From assembly GCA_015039365.1 (NCBI GenBank), contig WION01000798.1, positions 1 to 14,803 on the forward strand: 14,803 bases of DNA. The letters run 5' to 3'. This document shows positions 1 through 9,187 of this stretch, piece by piece; the first letter of the stretch is position 1; each line of letters opens with the position of its first letter. The position numbers and the translations under genes were made by a program. This DNA comes from Amanita rubescens. Its lineage: Eukaryota; Basidiomycota; Agaricomycetes; Agaricales; Amanitaceae. Under the pieces are notes generated by a model. The model ran no database searches and was not told where the DNA came from. It saw only the letters and a list, made by a program, of their open reading frames with translations.

Positions 1-640
1 AATTCTCCAACCCCGACTATAGAGGATATCGAGTTGTACAGACCGGAGGACTTCACCCGGTATCGATCGGTGATGTTTTCCCCAACGGTAGCTTCAAAGT
101 ATTGCACAAATTGGGTTTCGGATGCTCATCAACAGTCTGGCTTGCACGAGACCAGCGTCCACAGTCTTCTGCCTTGGACACCCTGGTGGCATTGGAGATT
201 CTTCCTGCGGCTCAATCCTCTAGGCTGAAGGACGAGATTGTGGACATTGTCGTCCCCTCCCCGCTTTATGCCTTCGCCACCGCCTTGCATAGCTCCGCTT
301 GTCACAATATCCTGGCCGTCAAGGACCATTTCATGGTGCAAGGGCCAAACGGGCAGCATCTGTGCATTATCTCTCAAGTTGCTGGACCGAGTGTACTTTT
401 CATGTCTCGCACTGAAATGAGGTTGGCTGGGAGCAAACGGCTGCGCGGCGAGGAAGGTGGCAAAGCAAATCGCCACCGTGGTGGAATTCATGCATTTCAT
501 TTCACAAGGTTTGCACACGGAAGTTCGACACCGGATTCACATTCACGGCAAATTCTATCAGTGTTTAACAACTTTTCTCCTCAACACCAAGAAATATCCT
601 TTTGTAAGGACGGTGATCCTAATTGGGACGGAGCCGGGAA
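1..640 (+). pseudogene. SRPK-like protein kinase, frameshifted remnant (5' end outside window)
   Basis: Three reading-frame segments join into one kinase N-lobe and catalytic-loop region. Frame 1 gives an IELYRPED-like stretch. Frame 3, from about position 48, gives HPVSIGDVF, then HKLGFGCSSTVWLARD, which is the Gly-rich loop typical of fungal SRPKs (their usual opening is a YxPGGxHPV-type stretch). Frame 3 continues through GPNGQHL. Frame 1 returns at about 450-505 with VAKQIATVVEFMH, then frame 3 resumes with FAHGSSTPD. In active relatives that last motif is HGD followed by TPDNIL; here the catalytic Asp is Ser-Ser, so activity would be lost even without the shifts. Homology fades after about 600-640, before any DFG or C-lobe. 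SRPKs phosphorylate SR-type splicing factors, but fungi have many divergent copies and I cannot name a substrate. The family is inferred from remembered motifs. Confidence 0.75.
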
Positions 641-1260
641 CTAAGCCGCGGACGGGGAAGGACGGAGTATAACAGAGTCCGGGACGTAGTGGGGAAAGGC
701 TAGGCTTCAGCGTGCAAGCTGCGCCGTGCTAACGACGTCTTGCCTAAACTTCTGGAGAACGCTCTGGAGTCCGGGATGAGTCCGGGACTGGAGTCCGAAG
801 GGCGAGCGGTCTGGATGAGGTCTTAGACAATGAAGACAGGGAGTCAATACGAGTTGGGGCACAATCCAAGTCGATATTTGGACTACTGTATGAATACAAG
901 TGAGGCCTTATATACGTAGTCCGACAAGGGTTCTATGGCCGTGTTCTGATAAGCGAGGAAACCATAGAGATATGGAACAGGAAGTGGAGTAGAGCATATG
1001 GTACGAAGGGATAATGATACCAGTGATACCCGAGATGAAACAAGAGGTGAAACAAGTATGGAAAATATGTAGAAAGGAACTTAGCGAATATGCACGGAGT
1101 TGTGACGGAGTTGTGACGGAGTCCGTCACGGAGTTTGTCACGGAGTTTTCGGAGTTTGGCCTAGGCTTGATATGAGATGCAACATGGGTGGAAAGTGGTC
1201 ATGGGTATAGTCAGGAGTCCATCGGGGTCCGAGGTCATGGAGTTTGGGTGGAGTCCAGAA
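640..1260. repeat. GGAGTCC-rich, repeat-like non-coding stretch
   Basis: The motif GGAGTCC or GAGTCCGGG recurs, for example near 678, 768, 778, 790, 1194 and 1252, and GACGGAG recurs near 620-670 and 1094-1150. No frame is open over a convincing length. The stretch directly follows the point where the kinase remnant stops, which suggests inserted or rearranged repetitive DNA, perhaps part of a transposable element. I could not identify long terminal repeats, target-site duplications or a polyprotein, so no element is named. Confidence 0.5.
1094..1157. repeat. Short tandem repeat (about 11-12 nt unit) with a 17-nt palindrome
   Basis: Five consecutive units begin with ACGGAGT at 1094, 1105, 1116, 1128 and 1140, with lengths of 11, 11, 12, 12 and 11 nt, followed by a partial GGAGTTT. 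Units 1-2 end in GTG while units 3-4 end in GTC. The change of phase creates a perfect palindrome GTGACGGAGTCCGTCAC at 1113-1129. Confidence 0.85.
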
Positions 1261-1798
1261 CGGGATATGACACTTTTTCAGATTACCGATCAGGCCCGCA
1301 GATGGCCGGACAGCAGAGTACTTGGTGAGCTAAAGACAGAAAAGACCAAAGCTCTCAATGTCTTTCCTCGGTTTTAGAGAGTTTCACCTTTACAGGTTAC
1401 GGGGATCAGATGCTTGTACACGGTACTACTAAAACGATTAACACCCGTCTAGTATGCTATGAGCTATGCTAGAGCATCGGAAGTGTCGACATTCCCTTGC
1501 TTGGTCCATCCCCGTAATACTATCACCCCATATGACACTCGTTCTGGTTCGCTGGTTTTCAGTGTCGACGGGGACAATCCAGCCTTGTTCTTCTCGTCAA
1601 AGTGAACTTTGTAGGTCAAGGAAGTCTTGCTGGGGTGAACATTGTTTCTGTTGCTAACATCAATGACAGAGACAGCAAGGAGACAGCCCAGATTTTTCGG
1701 TGGATGCGTCCATTAGTACTGAAAATGTTGCTGCCATGCCGGATACATGCACAGATGAAGTGATACCATGTCTACTTGGACAAATAGTAGTTACTGGC
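1261..1798. other. No gene recognised
   Basis: Open stretches here are short (60-70 codons) and match nothing I know. A segment around 1600-1730 on the plus strand reads without stops in one frame (VNFVGQGSLAGVNIVSVAN), but it has no start or splice context that makes a gene. It lies just downstream of the minus-strand gene that ends at 1799. Confidence 0.4.
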
Positions 1799-2996
1799 CT
1801 ATTTTCTCCACAGATCCCCCATTTTGCCAGATAGGATTTCCTCCGTCATTTTTCTGACTAATATAATGTGTGGATAACATTCAAGAGACCAAACAAAAGC
1901 TTATTAACTCACCACTCTGCCTCCAGGCACACCCTGGCCTGGGGTTGATTCCAGTTAATCCCAACCCAACTAAACTTTGTGGCATTGGGTGATAACAAGC
2001 ATCCGAGTCAGTATGGGGGAAAAAAGTTGTGCCTGCCTTTTGGCGCTGGGGAGAGGCTTGGGTGGGACCTTGTGGCGCACTGTGACAAGGAGGCACAAAT
2101 TGAATGGACTCTCCTTCGTGGAACTTTAGAAGGTACGATCTTTTGAGGGTGTATTGGGCCTTAGCCTCTGTTTGAATGTTGGCTTACAGGTATGGTGAAT
2201 TAGTAGTCAGTATGATATAGTCATTGGACTCACCAATCCCATCATCAAAGCTGATAATACCCCCCTGGCTTTGGACCTCAACATAGTAGTTCCCTGCCTC
2301 CCCAAGTTCATCACCTTTGCAAACAGGACTTGAATCTTTTGGTGTATGTTTTGCCATGTTCTCCCACATGAGTTGTGGTGATAGCTTCATGAGTGCTTCT
2401 CGACATTCAAGGATAGGAGAGTGGGAGGATGCATCGACGTAATTGGGGTGAAAAGGCCCACCTCACTAGTTTGAGAATAAGCTTTATTCCTCTCCTAGCA
2501 AGCTACACACCTGGGTAAAGAACCAATGAACAAGCTCATGGTGTATGGTCGCTTTGAGGAGGGCCTCCATCGCAAGCTGATCATAGCTGTCCTTCATTGC
2601 ACCACAAAGCATATCTACATATCCTTTTGTAATAAAGATGAAGTTTTTGAGCACTTCAGTGCATCAATGAAAGCCATAGCCATTAGAGATGTCTTGCTCC
2701 ACCATCACAAATTTTGGGGTTTGTTCAATGAGAAGTTTGCAGATGGCTGCTCGGTGGTTGACAATTCCTTTTGATGATGATTTTGGATGCCATTTAGCAT
2801 CTCCAAGGTACACAGCGATCAAAGCATCTATGACACTGTCATATTTACCCTTAGATGTCAGGGTCTGAAGGTGGCTGAGGAGCAAATGATGGAAAGGGTG
2901 GCTGTGAGGGACTAGAGTTGTTGGAACAATACCAGCATTAAGTTCTTGGAGGGTGCATGTGTACAGCAGAACATTAGAGAGGTTGGTGTTAATCAT
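1799..2996 (-). pseudogene. Zincin-like HEXXH protein, four exons, two premature TGA codons
   Basis: On the minus strand four exons join cleanly: 2996-2511, 2465-2234, 2167-1913 and 1857-1799, with introns of 45, 66 and 55 nt, all GT-AG, with donors GTGTGT, GTGAGT and GTGAGT. The reading frame runs 343 codons from ATG at 2996 to TAG at 1799-1801, interrupted by TGA at 2666-2664 (codon 111) and at 2465-2463 (codon 163, first codon of exon 2). Codons 153-157 read HELVH, an HEXXH zinc-binding helix; codons 217-225 hold GEAG and a Glu that could be a third ligand, as in gluzincin-like enzymes. I recall uncharacterised agaricomycete proteins with this HE-AHW plus GEAG layout but know no named family. 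No signal peptide is evident. Both stops could come from CGA by one C-to-T change at CpG. A TATA-like element lies upstream. Protease activity is inferred from motifs only. Confidence 0.65.
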
Positions 2997-3050
2997 GGTG
3001 GTGGAGTTGTAAAGGAGGAATGGTAAAAATAGGGGTTGAGATGGTAGTCA

Positions 3051-3057
3051 TTTTATA
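3051..3057 (-). promoter_or_regulatory. Possible TATA box for the minus-strand zincin-like gene
   Basis: The minus strand reads TATAAAA here, about 55 nt upstream of the ATG at 2996. Spacing suits a TATA box with a short 5' UTR, but the motif is short and unsupported by other promoter evidence. Confidence 0.35.
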
Positions 3058-3059
3058 GG

Positions 3060-4038
3060 TGTGGGCCGTGGCAGTGACCCCGACACGCCAAATGAATAAC
3101 TATACACACAATGTAGTGTCGTGTCCCAGAGTAAGAATTCTCTCTGCGTCTGCAGCAAATGCCTGAACATCATCTATTTGAGCTAGGCATGCAACATCTC
3201 CATGTTGGATGCGCAGGGTTTCTAGGCTATGAATGACCGTATCAAACAAAATGTGGTTGTATGTGAAATTTGGGTGTGATCACGGCCGTTCACCGTGAAC
3301 CGTCGTGAATGACCCAGCGTGAATATCTGTGTCTATCTCGGATTCGTGCCAAATGTGAACGTGAACACGATCGCTGACTCGGATGTAAGATTCCCACAGT
3401 GACTCAGCTTAACGATGCGCTCTGAGGATGGCTCAACATCGACAATGTATAAGAAGGGAGAGAGCAGTGTAGGCATGTCAGGGAGTGAGCCGGGGAGGGT
3501 TGGTTGTCCTGGAAAGGGGGGTCTTGAAGGTGCCACTAGAACATCTCACCACTCATCGTCCGCATTCCTTTTTCTTCCGCGCTGACTCTATCGTTGCGGT
3601 TCTAGGACTTATGGAAAAGGGCCGCGATTGTGTTCTCGATGATTGGCATTAGGGTAAACCCTTTAATCATCATGCTCTGGCCTTGAAATACTGTAGATTG
3701 TACCATCATGACAAAATATTGACGATGAAGCGACGGAAAGCAGCTCAAAGACTTAAGTAATGTCTTTCAATTCCAGGAATAAGACCTAATCAAATAGGAT
3801 ACTAGGATACGGATGACGCGAGTCAGCGTCGACACGCCCACGATCCTTCAAAACGAGGCAGCTAAGGTACACCTACCCGATAGTGTCCATAACGTTCTCT
3901 ATCACTCTGCTCGCGTGTATAGGACCTCCTATGCTCCTGATACATGTCGTCCGAGGGTGACAGAAGTTGTTGGCCTGTCAGTTATGGGCGTCACCTCTCC
4001 CAAAGCAGACTCACGGCGAGCGCGGTATTGCCAGTTCG
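3060..4038. other. No gene recognised; CGTGAA motif cluster
   Basis: No frame or splice combination gave a recognisable protein. The stretch at 3291-3365 carries four CGTGAA motifs within about 75 nt. A 100-codon plus-strand frame at 3813-4115 begins with ATG but shows no recognisable motif and overlaps the better-supported splice pair at 4039-4262 in another frame. Confidence 0.4.
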
Positions 4039-4262
4039 ATGGTGAGCTTTCCTTCAGATGGTATCGCAAAAGGTTTGGTTCTGGTCAAAGAAGGGTAAGA
4101 AAATGCACATTTTGATTTTCATGTAAAGCATCACAAACCGTTTGTATCAAAACAATAAAGTTCTTTAGATCCGGTGGCATTGACGCAAGCTCTCCAGATT
4201 TTGATGATCCATATCAATTCGGCAAGTCAATGGAAATCTTGAGGCTACTGAAAACTGGTTAA
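4039..4262 (+). CDS. Possible two-exon fragment, unrecognised
   Basis: ATG at 4039 opens a frame to 4094. A GTAAGA donor at 4095 and a TTCTTTAG acceptor ending at 4168 define a 74-nt intron, and the joined frame continues with SGGIDASSPDFDDPY to TAA at 4260-4262. The product would be only about 49 residues, so this is more likely the tail of a larger or decayed gene; the same frame is open upstream to about 3965. The downstream exon composition and good splice signals are the only support. I do not recognise the family. Confidence 0.3.
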
Positions 4263-4857
4263 GGAGCATTTGGCGCAGTATGAGTTGATTACCTACCGTC
4301 ACTGTTGCAATGCTGGTTGCATAAGATCGGCTATTTAGACCGGTTCCAATGAGCTGTTGAACGTAGTAAGCTTTGTGAGAACTTCATATTAATTTTAGCG
4401 TCCGGGCCGTACTACCGTCGCCCGAAGCGCCGATTCTGCCCTTCAGTGTCGAGTTGGCTCTGCATGAGTACCGTATTGATTTGTGCTAGCACTGAGTCCA
4501 ATATATTGAGCAGCCCTGGGTGTTGGCTTGAATGGCACGCGCCGTCCCATGCTTTGATCTACATTTGGATCACAATGCCAATCACGTCGTGTTACTAGAA
4601 CAACAGCGCAAGGCAACCTCGTGACGTACACGAATTGGGCTCAAAGGAAATGAGTTTGCAGGCATATATCAGGCCAAAGCATTGGAGTCCCTGCATCTTC
4701 TCAACCTTGTATCTTTGCAGCCCTAGCCGCAGCCGACCTTTATCTTCTTTCTCATTCCAGGCAAACAGACCTGGTAATCTTGCCTGGAGGCATACACGTG
4801 CTTTCTCAGACGACTACTCGACGCATATCCTTGAACGAAATTTCTTGAACTTTTCTG
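4263..4857. other. Intergenic; upstream region of the MARVEL-like gene
   Basis: No coding signal I can support. The last 200 nt before the ATG at 4858 are pyrimidine-rich in places (for example 4735-4757), as is common upstream of fungal genes. No clear TATA box sits at a useful distance. Confidence 0.4.
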
Positions 4858-5558
4858 ATGTTATTTGTACTTCGGCTGCGTATTCCACTATACGCCACTT
4901 TGGTAAGTACCATCGCAAATCGGTATCCGGGTACCTGAACCATACGGAGCAGGTGCTATTCTCGTTGTTGGTATTCTGTCTGTGCTGTGCACGGTTGAAT
5001 TTCACGACAACGAAACTGGATGGTTATGGTAAGTTCGCTATTCAGTGCCTCTACCTTGGAATAAAGCTGAATACCTGGACAGAACCGATTGTAGTAGAAT
5101 TGTTGGTCACAACACTGTTGACTATACCTTGGGCGCTGTATATGTAAGTTGTATATTTTATTCCAAAAGCGAGGTTGACAATATGTTCAGCATTTACTGT
5201 ATCTCTAAACGAGTCGAGACCAAGTATGTGTCCAAATTCCGGGAAGAGATCGTTGGTCTTGCCATCTTGTGGCTTTTCTGGATAGTGGGCGCAGCCGATG
5301 CTAGCGTAAGCGTCGCGAACAATTAATAACTCAATTTGAGCCTAAAAGCTTTTTTAGGGGATTTGGCCAGACATATCAGGGTGCCTGCAAGACCGAGAAT
5401 GTCAAGTGATGTCCGCGCTGCTAGCGTTTTCGTGGCTAGCTTGGGTAACACTCTTTGCAATTCTGGTCTTGGACACGTTGTTCGTGATTGCAAACAAGTT
5501 TTGGATGGAACCAATCCATGGCAGGTTGGATCCGAGGATGAGTAGAGTGATGGCGTAG
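4858..5558 (+). CDS. MARVEL-like four-span membrane protein (165 aa)
   Basis: Five exons, 4858-4902, 4953-5028, 5083-5143, 5191-5305 and 5358-5558, join in frame through introns of 50, 54, 47 and 52 nt, all starting GTAAG and ending CAG or TAG. The protein has four hydrophobic spans at about residues 8-30, 42-63, 80-98 and 116-145. These include a PIVVELLVT start of span 2, an EEIVGLAILWLFW span 3, and after span 4 a cytosolic-looking NKxWMEPxHGRLDPR tail. This pattern matches small agaricomycete membrane proteins usually assigned to the MARVEL domain, which act in membrane apposition and trafficking; the assignment is from memory. The loop between spans 3 and 4 has two Cys (108 and 114) that could pair. 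No break is seen and all splice sites are canonical, so the gene appears intact. Its role in the cell is unknown. Confidence 0.78.
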
Positions 5559-5789
5559 GACCTGGTACTGTAGCCTTGCTGGCTGTATGGAACACAAGCG
5601 TGTTAATTACTTTCCGTTTTGAGGAAGAGATGAAACGCAAGGGGTAACGACTAGACTAGTTCGGCCATCATGCCATTTACTCAATGAGGCTGTTCATTCT
5701 CGCCTAAGCCTTCCCTCGCCTTCCTTCCCTGGGCGTTCCCCACCTTCTCACATTCTCCCTCGTGTTCGTGAAGTTATTATTTACTGCTC
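5559..5789. promoter_or_regulatory. Intergenic between two plus-strand membrane-protein genes
   Basis: This 231-nt gap holds the 3' end of the MARVEL-like gene and the promoter of the next. A CT-rich block lies at 5700-5762, a common core-promoter feature in filamentous fungi. No TATA box is obvious. Confidence 0.4.
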
Positions 5790-6495
5790 ATGAACTCGGT
5801 TGGCGGCAGTTATGATGAGAGCCTCCTAAGGGAGGCTCCGGCAGCAACCAGGGAGCAGTTGCAGGTGAACGTCATCACTTCTTATATACGTTTAATTCTG
5901 ATCAAGTATTCTTTCGTATATATCTAGGAAGGGTACAACCCAGACCTCCTGATCGCTCCTACGAGACACAAGTCAGTACGCCAACAATCTCCACTTCAGT
6001 CAACACCTCCAGGCGCTGCCCCACCAGCGCTCCCAGCGTTTTCACAGCATGGCTCAGGCTTGGAACATGGAAACGTCGGTACCTGTTGGGAAATCATTCA
6101 ATTCGTACGATCTTCTCAGTGAAAAGCCGCCGGAAGGTACATCGTTCTGGGGGTCAAAGACAGGCAAAATAATCATCGGCGTTATCATCGCTTTGGTGAT
6201 CATTGGCGCTGTGGTTGGTGGTGCTGTTGGTGGTACCGTAGGCAAGAAGAAATCCAGCAACATCGCCGGATCGACATCGAAATCGTCGACGGGCACGACG
6301 GCGCAGGCTATAGGCGGTGGCTCTTCGGCTGCTTCAGAGACAGCCACGTTCACCGGAATCCCAACTATCAGTATTACGCTTTTACCATCCACCACCGAAT
6401 CGGCAACTAGGCCCTTAATCTCACTCCTAGCTACCAGGGACAGAACGTTGAATGAAAAGTTTGGGGAATTAGCGAATAACCAAGCTATTGGATGA
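5790..6495 (+). CDS. Ser/Thr-rich single-pass membrane protein, probably a truncated anchor region
   Basis: Exon 1 (5790-5864) encodes a 25-residue start containing SLLREAPAATREQLQ. A 63-nt intron (5865-5927) leads to EGYNPDLL, an N-terminal pattern I associate with agaricomycete type II membrane proteins such as anchored glycoside hydrolases. The frame must then change: an intron at 5972-6047 (donor GTCAGT, acceptor TTTTCACAG) joins it to the frame ending at 6495 and gives 188 aa. The alternative is a frameshift, since the would-be intron also reads open as a Pro-rich stretch. The rest has Lys-flanked TGKIIIGVIIALVIIGAVVG (span about residues 80-102), a Gly-rich end, KKK, then a Ser/Thr-rich stalk of about 80 residues. 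No catalytic domain follows before TGA at 6493-6495. It is either a small surface protein or the stump of a larger enzyme. Confidence 0.6.
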
Positions 6496-7797
6496 AATTC
6501 AACAACAGCAGTGAGTAACCATGCATGTATTCGTCATTGAATTTGATACGAAGTTGTTGCAGTAGCCACCATCATATTCCATTTGCGATATCCATGTTGG
6601 ACGATACGAGTTGGAGGGAAATTTACGAACAATCTCTTAAATGTTATTTACTTTGCATGTGATTGTATGTCTTCAAAATTCTACTTTCGTTCAACTACTC
6701 CTCGTAATCACAGTATAATTCATACCCTTCATCTGGCTCGATCTGATCGTACTTGTGATTGTTTATTGCCTATCTCAAATTCGAGCATAAATTCGAGCGG
6801 TCACACGCACTATAATCCCGCTATGAGAGAAAAATTCCTAAACCTGTCATTGTTCCTGATATCCAAATGTCTCTGCACAGGTCAGGATGACATACGCACT
6901 TCATCAGATTAAGACGCTCATTACCAATCAAGAACCGAAGAACTTAACTTTGGGGGTTCCATTTCCTAATACACACATTCGAGGAGGGCAATGTATCTTG
7001 CTTTCTACCAGGGCGGCGTACATGCTTTCTTCCTCCCGCTTTAGGCGCAGAAGTGCTATCCAAGCTCACACTAGGCCTGGTGCATCGTGCCGCAGACCTT
7101 GGAAAAGGCACACGTGTGGAAATCTGCACAGGTTTTCCGCCACAACATGTCATTTCCTCTTTTGCTTTTTCCCCCGCATTATTTCCGCTGCCCAACGAGA
7201 GGACCACGTCATCAGCGCCCATACTGATGATTTGCGTTATCAGCTTCTAGTGCTCCACGTGGCTTCGACACGAGGGCATGGAGCCCAAAAGCATCACAAC
7301 GCCCATTTTTGGACAATGGTTATACCACTCTACCAGCGATACTAAGCTAGGTGGGCAGAAGAAACCACTATATCCCGAGATAGGCGGATAGGCACAGGCT
7401 CAACGCACCTTGAAACGTTCACAAGTCCAGCAGCAACAGAGGAAGCCAAAAAGGCTAAAGAAGATGGATTCGTTGGCGAACCCAGGCAAGCCACGGAAGC
7501 GGCACCTCGTCCCCGCATCCTAGTCGTTTCACCCTTCGGAAATCCGACTCTTTCTGATCAACGGTTCAAGGCTGTTGCCGCGATAGCAGCGGTAAAAGGC
7601 ATTTGGCGTCACAAAAGACATTTTTGCACAAGAAATTGCGAAAAGTTTGTCTTTTAGTTTGTGGTTTGGGAAATACAACACGCTAATTGAATTATAAGAT
7701 TGAAACCCATGCTAACGTCAATTCCGAGTGAAAAGAACATATTAAGAAATCCAATATATATAAAAAAGTCATATCTATACAACATCTGCGGACACGC
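6496..7797. other. Long stretch without a resolvable gene; possible coding debris
   Basis: 6496-6900 is AT-rich and holds nothing I can name. At about 6989-7140 two overlapping plus frames give AMYLAFYQGGVHAFFLP and, shifted, PALGAEVLSKLTLGLVHRA followed by GKGTRVEICTGFP, which reads like one protein with a single frameshift near 7040. At about 7395-7620 another frame gives a Lys/Glu/Ala-rich stretch followed by PRPRILVVSPFGNPTLSDQ. The pieces could belong to one decayed plus-strand gene, but no start, end or family can be given. Near 7752 is an ATATATATAAAAAA run, just beyond the 3' end of the minus-strand gene. Confidence 0.4.
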
Positions 7798-9187
7798 CTA
7801 ATCCCCTTCCATCGAACTACCTCGTGACAAAGGTCTCCGAAATGCCAGAGGTGGCGGTGAAAACCCCGGGGTAGGGGATCGTTGTTGGATATAGCTCAAG
7901 GTCGGAGAATGCCGGATATGTTCCAGAGTAGGGCTTTGACCAGCAGGTGGGGACGAGTATATGTGGCGGGACATGCGTTGTTCTGCGGACGTGGCATCTG
8001 TCAAAAGGAACGTTACGACTTCCTGTGTTATGATCTCCATTTCTTGCTCCTGGTATCGTTGGCTGTGTTAGCTGAAAGATGCTATCTGATCGACTTTGCC
8101 TAACGGGACGCCGAGGACTTTGCGTCCGTTGCATCATTTGATGCTGCGGTTCCTGTTGTTGATCCCGAGAGGAACCAACGGGGAGTGACTGCCCGACGCT
8201 GGCGAATGGGTCCGATGGGATTAGGTATACGCTAGGAGTAGGCGGTGCATCTGCAGACGGTTTAGGAACCATCTCCGATTGAGCATTGGGGGGAGACGGT
8301 AGAAAGCGAATAGACATCTTTCGCATGGTTGGACCCTGTGCTTTCATATCGTTCATGGACGGCGGTGAGGCCGCTATGCTTGCATCTAGAGCGTTATTGG
8401 GCGAAACACCACCGGATGGGGGCCATTGAAAAGTGCGCAGTTCATCTCCTGGAACGGAGACTTGCGTCGTTTCCACCAGGGCAGGCAGTGCAGGTAGTGG
8501 ATTTTCGACAGCCCTTGCGGGAGGTGCCGCTGGCGGTAGTGGTGGTGGTAGGGCAGGGAGGCTTTTATTGGCCTCTAGATCACCATTCCTCTTCCGCCAT
8601 AGTAAAAAAGCGGCGTTTGCCAGTAGGACGAGTGCTATAATGCCTGCAAAGACACCAACCACAGTGCCTCCTACGATGGCACCTACGTTCCGTTGCGCAG
8701 GAGATCGTGTCGGTGAAGGGGCCGTCGAGGTCATTGGCTGCGATAGCTGTGTCGCTATCGTTGGGGAACTTATTGGCAAATTACTTTTTGTGGCTGTGGG
8801 GCACGCAAATTGCGCCGCCCGAGTCATGTTTGACTTTGGCTGAATCAGGCTCTCAGATACGCACGGATCAAAGCAAAGAACAGAGTTACTTTAGGTAGAT
8901 CTGCTGCTCTCCGAAACTCCGCGTACTCGCATGTACTCGGGGGATTAATGGCGCTGTATTCCCGTGAGGCTTTGGACGAAACATAGGATCCCAACCTACC
9001 CAACTGTGCCTCCATGACAATGATTTGGCCGAAGCGCACTATGATAGAAAAACCATAGAGCTACGTGGGTGTAAGATCTGTAGCATTTGCTAAAATGGGG
9101 ACATACGTTGAGATTTGTTTTTGACATGCAAGTCCCATCCTTTCGCATAGGGGTCTTTGCCACCGCAAGCACTATTAAACCCCCCAT
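7798..9187 (-). CDS. Single-pass membrane protein with long Pro/Ser-rich tail
   Basis: The main minus-strand exon starts at 8839, after a 50-nt intron (8840-8889, donor GTAACT, acceptor TTCAG). Upstream, 8890-9060 and 9107-9187 can be joined through a 46-nt intron to an ATG at 9187, giving about 424 aa; this N-terminal part is tentative because no strong signal peptide is seen. The ectodomain ends with a Cys pair (TCEYAEF and FACPT) and a Ser/Thr/Pro stalk. The membrane span NVGAIVGGTVVGVFAGII through LLANAAFLL is at about 136-164, followed by WRKR, and then roughly 260 residues rich in Pro, Ser and Gln. The C-terminus is ambiguous: the long frame stops at 7817, but a second frame (to TAG at 7798-7800) looks more like the tail in composition and could be reached by a 34-nt intron (7983-8016). 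The architecture resembles fungal surface sensors of the Mid2/Wsc type in layout only. Function unknown. Confidence 0.6.

Noticed and set aside
640..1260. Long terminal repeat of a retrotransposon
   Set aside because: The repeat-rich composition is suggestive, but no paired repeat, primer-binding site or polyprotein could be found in the window.
3813..4115. 100-codon plus-strand open frame starting at ATG 3813
   Set aside because: Its residues show no recognisable motif, and the better splice-supported frame at 4039-4262 overlaps it in another phase.
6054..6395. Minus-strand open frame opposite the single-pass membrane gene
   Set aside because: It is the antisense shadow of the Ser/Thr- and Gly-rich plus-strand coding sequence.
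8433..8843. Plus-strand 136-codon frame
   Set aside because: It lies antisense to the membrane span and Pro-rich tail of the minus-strand gene and is explained by its composition.
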